A stretch of 64,000 nucleotides of DNA from Actinoplanes derwentensis. GTDB taxonomy: Bacteria > Actinomycetota > Actinomycetes > Mycobacteriales > Micromonosporaceae. This document shows positions 23,587-33,312 of the stretch, in pieces (the stretch's first letter is position 1; each line of letters opens with the position of its first letter). The translations under genes and the position numbers were made by a program. The notes below the pieces were generated by a model that was not told where the DNA came from, did no database searches, and was given only the letters and a program-made list of their open reading frames with translations. The DNA lies in assembly GCF_900104725.1 (NCBI RefSeq), contig NZ_LT629758.1, forward strand, positions 8,890,001-8,954,000. Reading direction: 5' to 3'.

Positions 23587-25122
23587 TCAGCGGGCCGGCC
23601 GGGCACTGGCCTCGCCCATGCGCAGCTGGTAGGCCTCGAACACGTCACCGCCGTCGGGGCGTGGGCGGCCGTCGAGGTCGGCGATGGTCCAGGCGATGCG
23701 GAGGCAGCGGTCGTAACCGCGGGCCGAGAGCGCGCCCCGGTCCAGAGCGGAGTGCAGGACGACGGTGTCGCCGGCGGGTAGCCGCCACGGCGGCCGGCGC
23801 AGGTCGGAGCCGGGGACGTCGGCGTTGACCCGCCAGCCGTGACGGGCCCAGCGGTCGGCGGCCGCGGCCCGGGCCCGGGCGACCCGGCCGGCGACTGCCG
23901 CGGACGGTTCGGCGGGTTCCGGGCCGGCCAGGAGCTGGGCGGCCCGGACCGGTAGCAGGGTGACCTTCATGTCGATCCGGTCGAGCAGGGGCCCGGACAG
24001 CCGGCCGAGGTAGCGCCGCCGGATCACCGGCCCGCAGTGGCAGGCCTGGTCGCCGGCCGGTGACGCGCACGGGCAGGGGTTGGCGGCGACGACGAGCTGG
24101 GCACGCGCCGGATATTCGGTGGTGCCACGGGCCCGGGAGATCAGCACCCGCCCGCTCTCCAGCGGCTGCCGCAGCGCCTGCAGGGTGGCCCGGCCCATTT
24201 CGGGAATCTCATCCAGAAAGAGCACCCCGTGATGGGCGAGGGAGATCGCACCCGGCCGGATCAGCCCGGATCCGCCGCCGATCAGGGCCGCTATCGACGA
24301 GCTGTGGTGGGGCGCCTGAAACGGAGGCCGTCGCACCAGGCGCCCGTCGGGCGGCAGAACCCCGGCGATCGACTGGAGGGCGGTCACCTCGAGGGCCGCC
24401 TCGTCGTCGAGCGGCGGCAGGATCGACGGGAGGCGCTCGGCGAGCATCGTCTTACCGGCGCCGGGTGGCCCGAGGAGGGCCAGGTGGTGGCCACCCGCGG
24501 CGGCGACCTCCAGGGCGTGGCGCCCGGTCTCCTGGCCGGAGAGGTCGGCGAGGTCGGGCCCGGGCGGTTCGGGAGCGGGCGGTACGTCCGGCGGCTCCAG
24601 CAGCGTCCCGGTCCCGCCGGCGAACTCGACGAGGCGCTGGAGCGTGTCGACGGCCCGCACGGTCACGCCGGGCACGACGGTCGCCTCGCAGGCGTTGGCC
24701 AGCGGCACGATGACCCGGGTGATCCCGTCCCGGGCCGCGGCGGCGACCATCGGCAGCACGCCCCGCACCGGCCGGACCGTGCCGTCCAGGCCGAGCTCGC
24801 CGAGGAGTGCCACTCCGTCGAGCCGGGCCGGGGGGAGCGCGCCGGCTCCGGCGAGGACCGCCGCGGCGATCGCCAGGTCGAAGCCGCTGCCGTGTTTGTG
24901 CAGGGCGGCGGGGAGCAGGTTGACGGTGATCCGCCGGTTGGGCCAGTCGTGCCCGGAGTTGACCACGGCCGCCCGGACCCGGTCGCGGGCCTCGTTCAGC
25001 GCGGTGTCCGGCAGCCCGGTGAGGACGAGGGTGGGCAGGCCGTTGGAGAGGTCGGCCTCCACTTCGACGAGGTGGCCGGTGACACCGGCGAGACCGGCGC
25101 AGAGCACCCGGGCGTAGCCCAT
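23587..25122 (-). CDS. comM: YifB/ComM family Mg-chelatase-like AAA ATPase
   Basis: 511 residues from ATG 25122. Walker A is GPPGAGKTMLAERLPSILP near residue 220. Walker B is VLFLDEIPEMGRATLQALRQPLE near 293. A Cys-rich insert follows (AANPCPCASPAGDQACHCGP), then RYLGRLSGPLLDRIDM. The N-terminal S16-protease-like domain begins GYARVLCAGLAGVTGHLVEVEADLSNGLPTLVLTGLPD. ComM helicases promote branch migration during homologous recombination in transformation. The ATG abuts the YraN stop (TGATG). Confidence 0.93.
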   Translation of the reverse strand: MGYARVLCAGLAGVTGHLVEVEADLSNGLPTLVLTGLPDTALNEARDRVRAAVVNSGHDWPNRRITVNLLPAALHKHGSGFDLAIAAAVLAGAGALPPARLDGVALLGELGLDGTVRPVRGVLPMVAAAARDGITRVIVPLANACEATVVPGVTVRAVDTLQRLVEFAGGTGTLLEPPDVPPAPEPPGPDLADLSGQETGRHALEVAAAGGHHLALLGPPGAGKTMLAERLPSILPPLDDEAALEVTALQSIAGVLPPDGRLVRRPPFQAPHHSSSIAALIGGGSGLIRPGAISLAHHGVLFLDEIPEMGRATLQALRQPLESGRVLISRARGTTEYPARAQLVVAANPCPCASPAGDQACHCGPVIRRRYLGRLSGPLLDRIDMKVTLLPVRAAQLLAGPEPAEPSAAVAGRVARARAAAADRWARHGWRVNADVPGSDLRRPPWRLPAGDTVVLHSALDRGALSARGYDRCLRIAWTIADLDGRPRPDGGDVFEAYQLRMGEASARPAR

Positions 25123-25481
25123 CAGAACGCGTCCCGGATGTGGTGGACCCGGGCTGCTCCACGGGGCTGGGGGAGGATCTCGACCACGTCGAAGCGGATC
25201 TGCGCCGCTCGTACCCCCGCCTCGGTCAGCCATCGGGAGGCCAGCTGCCGTAACCGGCGCACCTTGCGGTGATCGACGGCTGCCGCCGGCGGGCCGAAGG
25301 CGGTCGTGCGCCGGGTCTTCACCTCGCAGAACACCACGTCGTCGCCGTCACGAAGGATGAGATCGATCTCTCCTTCCGCGCAGCGCCAGTTCCGTTGCAG
25401 CAGCTCCAGGCCGTTTCCTTCGAGGTGCCGGGCGGCCAGCCGCTCGCCGTAGGCGCCGATCGCCCGTCGCTGAGTCGTCAT
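25122..25481 (-). CDS. yraN: YraN/UPF0102 family nuclease-like protein
   Basis: 119 residues: GAYGERLAARHLEGNGLELLQRNWRCAEGEIDLILRDGDDVVFCEVKTRRTTAFGPPAAAVDHRKVRRL. The E-x-D (EIDLI) and EVKTR motifs are those of the restriction-nuclease-like fold. It is the first gene of yraN-comM-dprA, an order found across bacteria. Nuclease activity is inferred from fold; its role in DNA uptake or repair is unproven. Confidence 0.92.
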   Translation of the reverse strand: MTTQRRAIGAYGERLAARHLEGNGLELLQRNWRCAEGEIDLILRDGDDVVFCEVKTRRTTAFGPPAAAVDHRKVRRLRQLASRWLTEAGVRAAQIRFDVVEILPQPRGAARVHHIRDAF

Positions 25482-25616
25482 GCCCCGGGACGTTCACAGG
25501 GTTTCCGGGATCGTGCGAGGCGGCCTGTGGACCGTCCGCCGGTGTGGATGACCGGCCACCTGCCGAGCGGATCGTGCTAGGCACGAGGGCGGACCTTCCG
25601 GCCGGGCGGCTTGGCG

Positions 25617-25622
25617 TATGCT
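25617..25622 (+). promoter_or_regulatory. -10 box TATGCT of rpsB
   Basis: TATGCT fits the consensus and predicts a start near 25629, giving a leader of about 190 nt. The -35 region (TTCCGG near 25596) is weak. Confidence 0.5.
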
Positions 25623-25765
25623 TATCGACGGCGACCGCCCACGCGGTCGACCTCGCGTGCCCTCCGACGGTTCCGGGAGCTGATTCTCAGCGACGGTCGT
25701 CGGCGGTGGCCCTCCCTGGTCCCGATCTTCTCGGGCCCGACTGTGGCCATCGACCGGGCACCAGG

Positions 25766-25786
25766 ACACCCACCGCCGGTGGGTGT
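25766..25786 (+). promoter_or_regulatory. 9-bp hairpin in the rpsB leader
   Basis: ACACCCACC pairs perfectly with GGTGGGTGT around a GCC loop, ending 30 nt before the rpsB ATG. It is a candidate target for feedback by S2. Confidence 0.45.
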
Positions 25787-25816
25787 GGCAACCAGGGATG
25801 ATCAAGGAGTAACACC

Positions 25817-26764
25817 ATGGCCGTAGTGACCATGCGCCAGCTGCTCGAGAGCGGCGTCCACTTCGGGCACCAGACCCGTCGTTGGAACCCGAAGATGAAG
25901 CGCTTCATCTTCACCGAGCGCAACGGTATCTACATCATCGACCTGCGCCAGACCCTCGAGTACATCGAGAAGGCCTACGCGTACGTCCGTGACACCGTCG
26001 CCGAGGGTGGCCACATCCTCTTCGTCGGCACCAAGAAGCAGGCGCAGGAGGCCATCGCCGAGCACGCGACGCGGGTCGGCCAGCCGTACGTGAACCACCG
26101 TTGGCTCGGCGGCATGCTGACCAACTTCCAGACCGTTTACAAGCGGCTCCAGCGCATGAAGGAGCTCGAGGCTCTGGGTGACCTGACCGGCACCGCCGCG
26201 GGTTACACCAAGAAGGAGACCCTCCAGCTCTTCCGCGAGAAGACCAAGCTCAGCAAGACCCTCGGTGGTCTGCGTGACATGACCAAGACGCCGTCGGCGA
26301 TCTGGGTCGTGGACACCAAGAAGGAGCACATCGCCGTCGACGAGGCCCGCAAACTGGGCATCCCGGTCATCGCGGTGCTGGACACCAACTGTGACCCGGA
26401 CGAGGTCGACTTCCCGATCCCGGGTAACGACGACGCGATCCGCTCCGCCGAGCTGCTGACCAAGGTCATCGCGGCTGCTGTCGCCGATGGTCTGATCCAG
26501 CGTCACGGTCAGCGCCGGGGCAACAACGCCGAGGAGAAGCCGGAGCCCGGCACCGTCGCCGCCGGCGAGCCGCTGCCCGAGTGGGAGCGGGACCTGTACG
26601 AGGGCACCGAGAAGAAGGCCGACGAGCCGGCTGCCGCCGCTGCTGCCGAGCCCGCCGCCGCTGCCCCCGTCGAGGCCGAGGAGCCGGCTGCTGCCGCTGC
26701 CGAGCCCGCTGCCCCCGCTGCGGAGCCGGAGCCCGTCGCCGCCGCTGCTGTTCCCGCCGAGTAA
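25817..26764 (+). CDS. rpsB: 30S ribosomal protein S2
   Basis: 315 residues. [30 protein letters not shown] and [16 protein letters not shown] are hallmark S2 sequences, and [29 protein letters not shown] lies near residue 190. After about residue 245 an Ala/Glu/Pro-rich tail of 65 residues replaces the usual end. An AAGGAG site precedes the ATG. It forms an operon with tsf (75 bp gap). Confidence 0.97.
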   Translation: MAVVTMRQLLESGVHFGHQTRRWNPKMKRFIFTERNGIYIIDLRQTLEYIEKAYAYVRDTVAEGGHILFVGTKKQAQEAIAEHATRVGQPYVNHRWLGGMLTNFQTVYKRLQRMKELEALGDLTGTAAGYTKKETLQLFREKTKLSKTLGGLRDMTKTPSAIWVVDTKKEHIAVDEARKLGIPVIAVLDTNCDPDEVDFPIPGNDDAIRSAELLTKVIAAAVADGLIQRHGQRRGNNAEEKPEPGTVAAGEPLPEWERDLYEGTEKKADEPAAAAAAEPAAAAPVEAEEPAAAAAEPAAPAAEPEPVAAAAVPAE

Positions 26765-26838
26765 GTCAACCGACGTGCTTCCGGCCGCCGCTATCAAAAG
26801 CGGCGGCCGATTTCCCGACTGACATCGAGAGAAGAGTC

Positions 26839-27669
26839 ATGGCTAACTACACCGCCGCGGAAGTGAAGAAGCTCCGCGAACTCACCGGTGCCGGCATGAT
26901 GGACTGCAAGAAGGCGCTGGAGGAGTCCGAGGGCGACTTCGAGAAGGCCGTCGAGTTCCTGCGTGTCAAGGGCGCCAAGGACGTCGGCAAGCGGGCCGGT
27001 CGCACCGCAGCCAACGGCATCGTCAGCCACTCCGGCAAGGCGCTGCTCGAGCTGAACTGCGAGACCGACTTCGTCGCCAAGACCCCGGACTTCGTGTCCC
27101 TGGGTCAGCGGTTCGTCGAGTTCGGCGAGGCCAACAAGGTCGCCGACGCCGCCGCGCTGCTGGCTGCGACGCTGGAGGACGGCAAGACCGTCGCTGACAC
27201 GATCCAGGAGTATTCCGCCAAGATCGGCGAGAAGATCGTCCTGAACCGCTTCACGATCGTCGAGGGCACCGTCGCGGTCTACCTGCACCGCAAGGCGCAG
27301 GACCTGCCGCCGCAGGTCGGCGTCCTGGTCGAGTACACCGGCAAGGACGACGAGGCGGCCGACAACGACGCCCGCGCGGTCGGCATGCAGATCGCCGCGA
27401 TGCGGCCGAAGTTCCTGACCCGCGAAGAGGTCCCGGCCGAGGTCGTCGAGACCGAGCGTCGCGTGGCCGAGCAGACCGCTCGTGAGGAGGGCAAGCCGGA
27501 GCAGGCTCTGCCCAAGATCATCGAGGGCCGGGTGAACTCCTTCTTCAAGGACTTCGTCCTGCTGGAGCAGTCTTCGGTCGTCGACAACAAGAAGACGGTC
27601 AAGCAGGTCACCAGCGAGGCCGGTATCCAGGTCACCCGGTTCGTCCGGTACGAGGTCGGCCAGGAGTAA
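26839..27669 (+). CDS. tsf: translation elongation factor Ts
   Basis: 276 residues from ATG 26839. The UBA-like N-terminal domain is [43 protein letters not shown]. The core continues [14 protein letters not shown] (TDFV motif) and ends [17 protein letters not shown]. It recycles EF-Tu from GDP to GTP form. The ATG lies after GAGAGAAGAG. A strong hairpin follows the gene. Confidence 0.97.
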   Translation: MANYTAAEVKKLRELTGAGMMDCKKALEESEGDFEKAVEFLRVKGAKDVGKRAGRTAANGIVSHSGKALLELNCETDFVAKTPDFVSLGQRFVEFGEANKVADAAALLAATLEDGKTVADTIQEYSAKIGEKIVLNRFTIVEGTVAVYLHRKAQDLPPQVGVLVEYTGKDDEAADNDARAVGMQIAAMRPKFLTREEVPAEVVETERRVAEQTAREEGKPEQALPKIIEGRVNSFFKDFVLLEQSSVVDNKKTVKQVTSEAGIQVTRFVRYEVGQE

Positions 27670-27689
27670 GGCTCCTCACGCACATGACA

Positions 27690-27727
27690 CGGGAGGTCGG
27701 GCACGCGATTGAGCGTCCGGCCTCCCG
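27690..27727 (+). terminator. extended hairpin terminator after tsf
   Basis: CGGGAGGTCGG pairs with CCGGCCTCCCG (one G-U) and, inside it, ACGC pairs with GCGT around a GATTGA loop. There is no U-tract, as is usual in high-GC genomes. It overlaps the region upstream of the pyrH promoter. Confidence 0.7.
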
Positions 27728-27733
27728 GTCGCA

Positions 27734-27739
27734 TAAGGT
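27734..27739 (+). promoter_or_regulatory. -10 box TAAGGT of pyrH
   Basis: TAAGGT predicts a start near 27746. TTGAGC at 27709 is a possible -35 with 19-bp spacing and lies inside the terminator loop. Confidence 0.45.
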
Positions 27740-27771
27740 CTCCTCCAGACAGAGAAGGGAAGGCGGGTCTC

Positions 27772-28533
27772 ATGACGATGGTGACCGAGCAGTCCGCCAC
27801 GGTTGACGAGAACCCGCCGACGCTACGGCCGCGGCGGGTCGTTCTCAAACTCTCCGGCGAGGTGTTCGGCGGCGGCGCGGTCGGGGTCGAACCCGACGTC
27901 GTGCAGTCGCTGGCGAAGCAGATCGCCACGGTGACACGGCGCGGCATTCAAGTCGCGGTCGTCGTCGGTGGTGGCAACTTCTTCCGCGGCGCCGAGCTGC
28001 AGAAGCGCGGCATGGACCGTAACCGGGCCGACTACATGGGCATGCTGGGCACGGTGATGAACTGCCTGGCCCTTCAGGACTTCCTGGAGAAGGAGGGCAT
28101 CGAGACCCGCGTGCAGACGGCGATCACGATGGCCCAGGTCGCCGAGCCGTACCTTCCGCTCCGCGCCATCCGGCACCTGGAGAAGGGCCGGGTCGTGATC
28201 TTCGGCGCCGGCGCCGGTATGCCGTACTTCTCCACCGACACGGTGACCGCCCAGCGCGCGCTGGAGATCCACGCGGACATGGTGCTGATGAGCAAGAACG
28301 GCGTGGACGGCGTCTACACCGCCGACCCGCGGATCGACCCCACCGCCAAGAAGCTCGAGACGATCACCTTCCAGGGCGTGCTCCAGCGGGGTCTGCGGGT
28401 GGCCGACCAGGCCGCGTTCAGCCTCTGCGAGGAGAACAAGCTCCCGATGCTGGTCTTCGGTGCTGAGGGTGACGACACCATCGTGCGCGCGTGTGCCGGA
28501 GAGCGGATCGGCACGTTGATCACCGCAGGCTGA
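27772..28533 (+). CDS. pyrH: UMP kinase
   Basis: 253 residues from ATG 27772. [18 protein letters not shown] begins the amino-acid-kinase fold, with [31 protein letters not shown] ([16 protein letters not shown]), [16 protein letters not shown] and [13 protein letters not shown]. It makes UDP from UMP and ATP and is hexameric in bacteria. The standard order tsf-pyrH-frr is kept. Confidence 0.97.
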   Translation: MTMVTEQSATVDENPPTLRPRRVVLKLSGEVFGGGAVGVEPDVVQSLAKQIATVTRRGIQVAVVVGGGNFFRGAELQKRGMDRNRADYMGMLGTVMNCLALQDFLEKEGIETRVQTAITMAQVAEPYLPLRAIRHLEKGRVVIFGAGAGMPYFSTDTVTAQRALEIHADMVLMSKNGVDGVYTADPRIDPTAKKLETITFQGVLQRGLRVADQAAFSLCEENKLPMLVFGAEGDDTIVRACAGERIGTLITAG

Positions 28534-28605
28534 TCCCGCGTTCGGTTCCAAGGACGTACCCCACATCCCGCACCACCGAAGACAGCAAGGAGGCGAGAAG
28601 AGACG

Positions 28606-29163
28606 GTGATCGAGGAAACCCTCTTCGAGGCCGAGGAGAAGATGGAAAGCGCGGTCGAACACGCCAAGGAGGAGTTCGCCGCCATCCGGACCGGCCGGGC
28701 TACTCCCGCGATGTTCTCCAAGATCGTGGTGGACTACTACGGCGCGCCCACGCCGGTGACGCAGATGGCCTCGGTCGGCATCCCGGAGCCGCGCATGGTC
28801 ATCGTCAAGCCCTACGACGCGTCCCAGCTGGGGCCGATCGAGCGGGCGATCCGTGACTCGGACCTCGGGGTCAACCCGAACAACGAGGGTACGCAGCTCC
28901 GGATCCACCTTCCGCAGATGACGGAGGAGCGGCGCCGCGAGATGGTCAAGGTCGCCCGCGGCAAGTCCGAGGACAGCCGCGTCTCGATCCGTAACGTGCG
29001 CCGTAAGGCCAAGGACCAGATCGACAAGCTGGTCAAGGACGGCGAGACCGGTGAGGACGAGGGCCACCGTGCGGAGAAGGAGCTCGACGACCTGACCCAC
29101 CGCTACGTCTCGATCATCGACGAGCTGCTCAAGCACAAGGAAGCCGAGCTGCTCGAGGTCTGA
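28606..29163 (+). CDS. frr: ribosome recycling factor
   Basis: 185 residues from GTG 28606, which follows AAGGAGG. Typical RRF three-helix bundle: [100 protein letters not shown]. With EF-G it splits post-termination ribosomes. It is separated from pyrH by 72 bp. Confidence 0.97.
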   Translation: MIEETLFEAEEKMESAVEHAKEEFAAIRTGRATPAMFSKIVVDYYGAPTPVTQMASVGIPEPRMVIVKPYDASQLGPIERAIRDSDLGVNPNNEGTQLRIHLPQMTEERRREMVKVARGKSEDSRVSIRNVRRKAKDQIDKLVKDGETGEDEGHRAEKELDDLTHRYVSIIDELLKHKEAELLEV

Positions 29164-29174
29164 GCGGCTGGACG

Positions 29175-29204
29175 GCCCGGCGCATCCCACGGAATGTGCC
29201 GGGC
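29175..29204 (+). terminator. hairpin terminator after frr
   Basis: GCCCGGCGCAT pairs with ATGTGCCGGGC (one G-U) around CCCACGGA. A second, smaller hairpin (ACGGGC/GCCCGT) is near 29235-29255. Confidence 0.7.
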
Positions 29205-29399
29205 TTCGGCCTGTTCGGCCAGGGCCGGTTCACGGGCGGTCAATTTGCCCGTCACCTCGACCGCTGTTCAAACGTCGCCTTTGCAGTACGCTCTGCACGG
29301 TTCCTGTGAGGGGCGTAAACGTTGACATTCGGCAGGTAGGGGTTCGGTTTTGTCCTGGTGTTCGGCGGCGGTGCCGTCCACGATCCTGACCGAGCCCTG

Positions 29400-30299
29400 A
29401 TGTCGTACGCCCCTGATGTAGAGGACCCGATGACCGAGCCCGGTGGCAAGGGCCGGCGCCGTGCCGGCCGGGGACGCAAGCCGCAGGGCGGTGGCCGTGC
29501 CGGGCGTAACCTGCCCGCAGCCATCGCGGTCGGCGTCAGCCTCGGCCTGGTGGTTCTGGCGTCGCTGCTGATCGAGCCGATGGCACTGCTGGCCGTGCTG
29601 GTGGTGGCATCCGGTATCGGCGCGTGGGAGATGACCCGCGCGCTGGCCGGCACCGGTGCCCGCCCGCCGCTGATCCCGCTGGTCGCCGGCAGCGTCGTGA
29701 TGACCGCCCTGGCGTGGTACGAGGGTGCCGACGCCCTGTTCCTGGGCCTGCTCGCGACGATCGGCGCGGCCTCGTTGTGGCGTCTCGCCGACGGTGTCGC
29801 CGCGGTCCGCCGGGACTTCACCCCGAGCGTGCTGATCGCGGTCTACGTGCCGTTCCTGCTCAGCTTCGCGGCGATGCTGGTGCAGATGGACGACGGCCCC
29901 CTTCGAGTGATCTGCACCCTGGTCGCTGTTGTGCTCTCCGACACGGGCGGTTATGCCGCCGGCGTCTTCCTCGGTAAGCACCCGATGGCCCCGAAGATCA
30001 GTCCGAAGAAGTCCTGGGAGGGCTTCGCCGGCTCGGTGACGGCCGCCGCGATCGGTAGCGCCGCCCTGCTCTTCTTCCTGTTGGAGGTCCCGGTCCACTG
30101 GGGCCTTCTGTTCGGTGCGCTGATGTCGGTGGTGGCGGTCCTCGGTGACCTGGCCGAGTCGATGCTCAAGCGGGACCTCGGGGTGAAGGACATGAGCAAC
30201 CTGCTGCCCGGCCACGGTGGTCTGATGGACCGGCTGGACTCGATCGTCTTCGCCGTCCCGACCGCCTACCTGCTCTTCTCGATCATCGCCCCGAGCTAG
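29400..30299 (+). CDS. cdsA: phosphatidate cytidylyltransferase (CDP-diacylglycerol synthase)
   Basis: 299 residues from ATG 29400; GTG 29358 is an alternative start. A basic Gly/Arg head ([17 protein letters not shown]) precedes about eight membrane segments. The CDS signature is clear: [36 protein letters not shown] near 190, with [34 protein letters not shown] at 245-280. It makes CDP-diacylglycerol for phospholipid synthesis. It lies between frr and rlmN, as in mycobacteria. Confidence 0.95.
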   Translation: MSYAPDVEDPMTEPGGKGRRRAGRGRKPQGGGRAGRNLPAAIAVGVSLGLVVLASLLIEPMALLAVLVVASGIGAWEMTRALAGTGARPPLIPLVAGSVVMTALAWYEGADALFLGLLATIGAASLWRLADGVAAVRRDFTPSVLIAVYVPFLLSFAAMLVQMDDGPLRVICTLVAVVLSDTGGYAAGVFLGKHPMAPKISPKKSWEGFAGSVTAAAIGSAALLFFLLEVPVHWGLLFGALMSVVAVLGDLAESMLKRDLGVKDMSNLLPGHGGLMDRLDSIVFAVPTAYLLFSIIAPS

Positions 30300-30342
30300 C
30301 TGTGGGCGACCGACTCCGCGGACGTGGGAGACTGGATACGCC

Positions 30343-31536
30343 ATGACGATTCTTCCGGTCATCCCGATCAGTCCCGACCAGCCCGACACCCTGCAGTCCG
30401 GGACGGTGAACATCCGCCGCCGTCCCAGCATGCCGCCCCGCCATCTCGCCGACCTCGATCTGGCCGGCCGTAAGAGCGCGATGGCCGATCTCGGCGAGCC
30501 CGCCTTCCGGGCCAAGCAGATCTCCACCCACTATTTCGGCCGCCTGGTCCGGGACGCCGCGGCGATGACCGACCTGCCGGCCGCCACCCGCGAGCGGATC
30601 GCCGCCGAGCTGCTGCCCACGTTGCTGACCCCGATCCGGGAGCAGGCGTGTGACGACGGTGCGACCCGTAAGACACTGTGGCGCCTGCATGACGGCGCGC
30701 TCGTCGAGAGCGTCCTGATGGGCTACCCCGACCGGATCACCGCGTGTGTCTCCAGTCAGGCCGGGTGCGGCATGGCGTGCCCGTTCTGTGCGACGGGTCA
30801 GCAGGGCCTGACCCGCAACCTGTCGGTGGCCGAGATCGTCGACCAGGTGGTCTATCTGGCCGGGGTGGCGGCCTCGGGCAAGGTCACCGGTTCTCCGCCG
30901 CGCCTGTCCCGCGTGGTCTTCATGGGGATGGGCGAGCCGCTGGCCAACTATCCGCGGGTGATCGAGGCGGTTCGCCGTCTGACCACCCCGGCTCCGGAGG
31001 GTCTCGGGCTCTCACAACGGCACATCACGGTGTCCACGGTGGGTTTGGTGCCCGCTATGCGCCGGTTGATCGCTGAACAGCTCTCGGTGACTCTTGCGCT
31101 GTCACTGCACGCCCCCGATGATGATCTGCGCGATGAGCTTGTGCCCGTCAACCAGCGTTGGAAGGTAGCCGAAGTGCTCGATGCCGCGTTTGAATACGTG
31201 GCACAGACCGGCCGCCGGGTTTCCATTGAATACGCCCTGATCAGGGACGTAAACGATCAGCCCTGGCGCGCCGACATGCTGGGCCGCCTTCTGAACGGCA
31301 AGCTGGCTCATGTGAATCTCATCCCGCTGAACCCGACTCCGGGCAGCAAGTGGGATGCGAGCCCGAAACCGGTCGAGCGAGAGTTCGTCCGCCGGCTACG
31401 AGAAGCCGGTATCTCGACGACCGTTCGTGACACCCGGGGGCAGGAGATCGACGGCGCGTGCGGCCAGCTGGCCGCGGGCGAGCTGACGGACGCGAGCGCT
31501 GGGGGCGCCGCAGCCGACGCGGAGGTGGCACAGTGA
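30343..31536 (+). CDS. rlmN: 23S rRNA/tRNA adenine-C2 methyltransferase RlmN
   Basis: 397 residues. Radical-SAM cysteines C142, C146 and C149 are in [19 protein letters not shown] and [15 protein letters not shown] follow, and the resolving-Cys region is [15 protein letters not shown]. The enzyme methylates C2 of A2503 of 23S rRNA and A37 of some tRNAs, using two SAM molecules. A GTGGGAG site is upstream of the ATG. An Ala-rich tail of about 30 residues is extra. Confidence 0.95.
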   Translation: MTILPVIPISPDQPDTLQSGTVNIRRRPSMPPRHLADLDLAGRKSAMADLGEPAFRAKQISTHYFGRLVRDAAAMTDLPAATRERIAAELLPTLLTPIREQACDDGATRKTLWRLHDGALVESVLMGYPDRITACVSSQAGCGMACPFCATGQQGLTRNLSVAEIVDQVVYLAGVAASGKVTGSPPRLSRVVFMGMGEPLANYPRVIEAVRRLTTPAPEGLGLSQRHITVSTVGLVPAMRRLIAEQLSVTLALSLHAPDDDLRDELVPVNQRWKVAEVLDAAFEYVAQTGRRVSIEYALIRDVNDQPWRADMLGRLLNGKLAHVNLIPLNPTPGSKWDASPKPVEREFVRRLREAGISTTVRDTRGQEIDGACGQLAAGELTDASAGGAAADAEVAQ

Positions 31537-31573
31537 CTGGGCGCAGGTCCCAGCGAGCGGAGTGGGAGACGTT

Positions 31574-32893
31574 GTGACGAGTCAGGGGCAGCGTTTCCGA
31601 AGGCGTGCGCTGCGGCGTGGCTACAAGGTCGACGAGGTCGACGCCTTCCTCGACCGGGTCGAGGCGACCCTGGCCGGGGAGCAGGTGGGCCCGCCGGTCG
31701 CTGCGCAGGAAGTGCACGACGTCGTCTTCCGGGTGCGTTTCGGCGGCTACGACGAGTGGCAGGTCGACCTGCACCTCGATCGTGTCGAGCGCCAGCTCGC
31801 CGAGTTCGAGGAGCGAGGCGGGCGTCCTGCTCCGGACCCCATGCGCGACTCGATGCGCAGCGGCCTCACGACCGGTTCGGTCTCCGGTCCGCCTTCGATG
31901 GGCGGGATGGGCCATGGTGGCCCCGGCCAGGGCTTCGACCGTGGCGGCTTCGGCCAGGGAGGTCCCGGAGGGCCTGGTGGTCCGGGCGGGCCTGGTGGTC
32001 CGGGTGGACACAACGGCCCCGGCGGACCCGGCATGCAGGGCCCGCCGCCGACCCAGTCGCAGGGCTTTCCGCCGCAGGGCTATCCCGGCCAGCAGCAGCC
32101 GCAGGGCTACCCGGGCCAGCAGCAGATGAACCCGGCGGCCCGGATGGCCTCGCCGCCCACCGAGCGGCTCCAAGCGCCGGTGCGTGACGACCGGATGATG
32201 CCGCCGCAGATGCCGCAGCGCCCGCAACAGCAGCAGCTTCCGCCCGGCCCGGATCCGTACAACCGCTATGACGAGCCCACCGGTTACGGCCAGCAGCAGC
32301 CCCCGCAGCGTCCTGGTCCTCCGCCCGGCTACGACCAGGGTGGTTATGACCAGGGCGGCGGCTTCGACGGGTTCGAGCCGGGCCGGCACGGCAAGTCGGA
32401 CATGACCGCCGAGATGCGGATGCCCGACCGGGACCCGCGCGGCGGTGGCGGTGGCTACGGTGGCGGCCAGATGCCGAACGGCCCGATGCCGGGTTCCCCG
32501 ATGTCCATGCCGGGTTCGCCGATGCCGGGCGCTCCGATGAGCGGCCCGCCTTACGGCGGAGGTGGCGGTGGCGGCGGCGGTTACGGCCAGCCGCAGCAGC
32601 CTCCGCAGCCCCAGCTGGGCCCGCCGCTCGGCGAGCCGGGTGGCGAGCTGTACCGGGTGGATCAGCTGCGCCGGACGTTCCAGCCGCGCCGCTTCGGCAG
32701 TGGTTACGACCCTATGCAGGTGGACCGTCTGTTCGAGGGCATCCTCCAGGCGATGACCGGCCGTGGCCCGATGCCGGTGAACGAGAACGATCTCGACATG
32801 CTGCAGTTCGGGCTGGTCCCCAACGGTTACTTCGAGGCCGAGGTCGACGCCGCGCTGCGCGAGGTGAAGGACATCCTGCTAAGAGGCCGGTGA
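31574..32893 (+). CDS. DivIVA-domain protein with G/P/Q-rich linker
   Basis: 439 residues from GTG 31574 (GGGAG upstream). Two DivIVA-like modules are separated by about 250 low-complexity residues. The first is QRFRRRALRRGYKVDEVDAFLDRVEATLAG near residue 6; a related helix follows (DEWQVDLHLDRVERQLAEFEE). The second is FQPRRFGSGYDPMQVDRLFEGILQAMTG near residue 375. The linker is rich in GGPGGP, MPGSPM and QPPQ units. DivIVA proteins direct polar growth; this is not Wag31 itself because the long coiled coil is absent. Confidence 0.8.
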   Translation: MTSQGQRFRRRALRRGYKVDEVDAFLDRVEATLAGEQVGPPVAAQEVHDVVFRVRFGGYDEWQVDLHLDRVERQLAEFEERGGRPAPDPMRDSMRSGLTTGSVSGPPSMGGMGHGGPGQGFDRGGFGQGGPGGPGGPGGPGGPGGHNGPGGPGMQGPPPTQSQGFPPQGYPGQQQPQGYPGQQQMNPAARMASPPTERLQAPVRDDRMMPPQMPQRPQQQQLPPGPDPYNRYDEPTGYGQQQPPQRPGPPPGYDQGGYDQGGGFDGFEPGRHGKSDMTAEMRMPDRDPRGGGGGYGGGQMPNGPMPGSPMSMPGSPMPGAPMSGPPYGGGGGGGGGYGQPQQPPQPQLGPPLGEPGGELYRVDQLRRTFQPRRFGSGYDPMQVDRLFEGILQAMTGRGPMPVNENDLDMLQFGLVPNGYFEAEVDAALREVKDILLRGR

Positions 32894-32907
32894 CCGGAAC
32901 GTGAAGA

Positions 32908-32940
32908 ACGAAAGAGGGGGCCGCCGGCCCCCTCTTTCGT
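32908..32940. terminator. 15-bp bidirectional terminator
   Basis: A perfect stem from ACGAAAGAGGGGGCC to GGCCCCCTCTTTCGT with a GCC loop. It lies between convergent genes and has A and T tracts on the two sides, so it should work both ways. Confidence 0.85.
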
Positions 32941-32949
32941 CGGAGCCGC

Positions 32950-33183
32950 TCAGTCGTTGGCGCGCAGGCCGTTCCGCCGCAGGATCGCGTCGCCGATCAC
33001 GACGGCGATCAGGCCGACCGCGATCAGGGCGAGCCAGAGCATCTCGGTCTTGCCCTGCTGGTTGCCCCAGAAGTAGAGCAGCATGATCGCGGCCGAGATG
33101 ATCGCGCCCTTCTGACCCCGCTTGCGGTTTCCCGGCTTCAGCTGGTCAGGCGCGTAGACCTCGTGGTGTTCGTCGGCAGCCAC
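32950..33183 (-). CDS. small two-TM membrane protein
   Basis: 77 residues from GTG 33183 with AGGAGG upstream. The soluble head DEHHEVYAPDQLKPGNRKRGQ is followed by GAIISAAIMLLYFWGNQ and TEMLWLALIAVGLIAVVIGDAILRRNGLRAND, two membrane helices separated by a short loop. I recognise no family. It converges on the DivIVA-like gene across the strong terminator. Confidence 0.75.
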   Translation of the reverse strand: MAADEHHEVYAPDQLKPGNRKRGQKGAIISAAIMLLYFWGNQQGKTEMLWLALIAVGLIAVVIGDAILRRNGLRAND

Positions 33184-33261
33184 GATCGAACCTCCTACTA
33201 GATGGCGAATCGGAGAACAGTCTGTCACGGGGTCGCTGGGCGGAACCCGGCAACCCGGCTG

Positions 33262-33267
33262 TACTTT
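33262..33267 (+). promoter_or_regulatory. -10 box TACTTT of the MBL-Rieske gene
   Basis: TACTTT fits TANNNT and gives a leader of about 40 nt that includes the GAGGAG site. No clear -35 is visible. Confidence 0.4.
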
Positions 33268-33312
33268 CGATGCGGCAACAAGGGCACACCCCCGTAAGCA
33301 GAGGAGCGACAA

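Larger units (their letters stand above)
25482..25816. other. 335-bp divergent region and rpsB leader
   Basis: It holds the rpsB promoter and an approximately 190-nt leader with a 9-bp hairpin. On the yraN side no clear promoter is visible. No extra gene is recognised. Confidence 0.5.

Noticed and set aside
23211..23648. Small proteins in the comM-dprA gap
   Set aside because: Composition is dominated by Pro/Arg/Ser repeats set by the G/A-rich sequence, one overlaps comM, and no start has a convincing ribosome-binding site.
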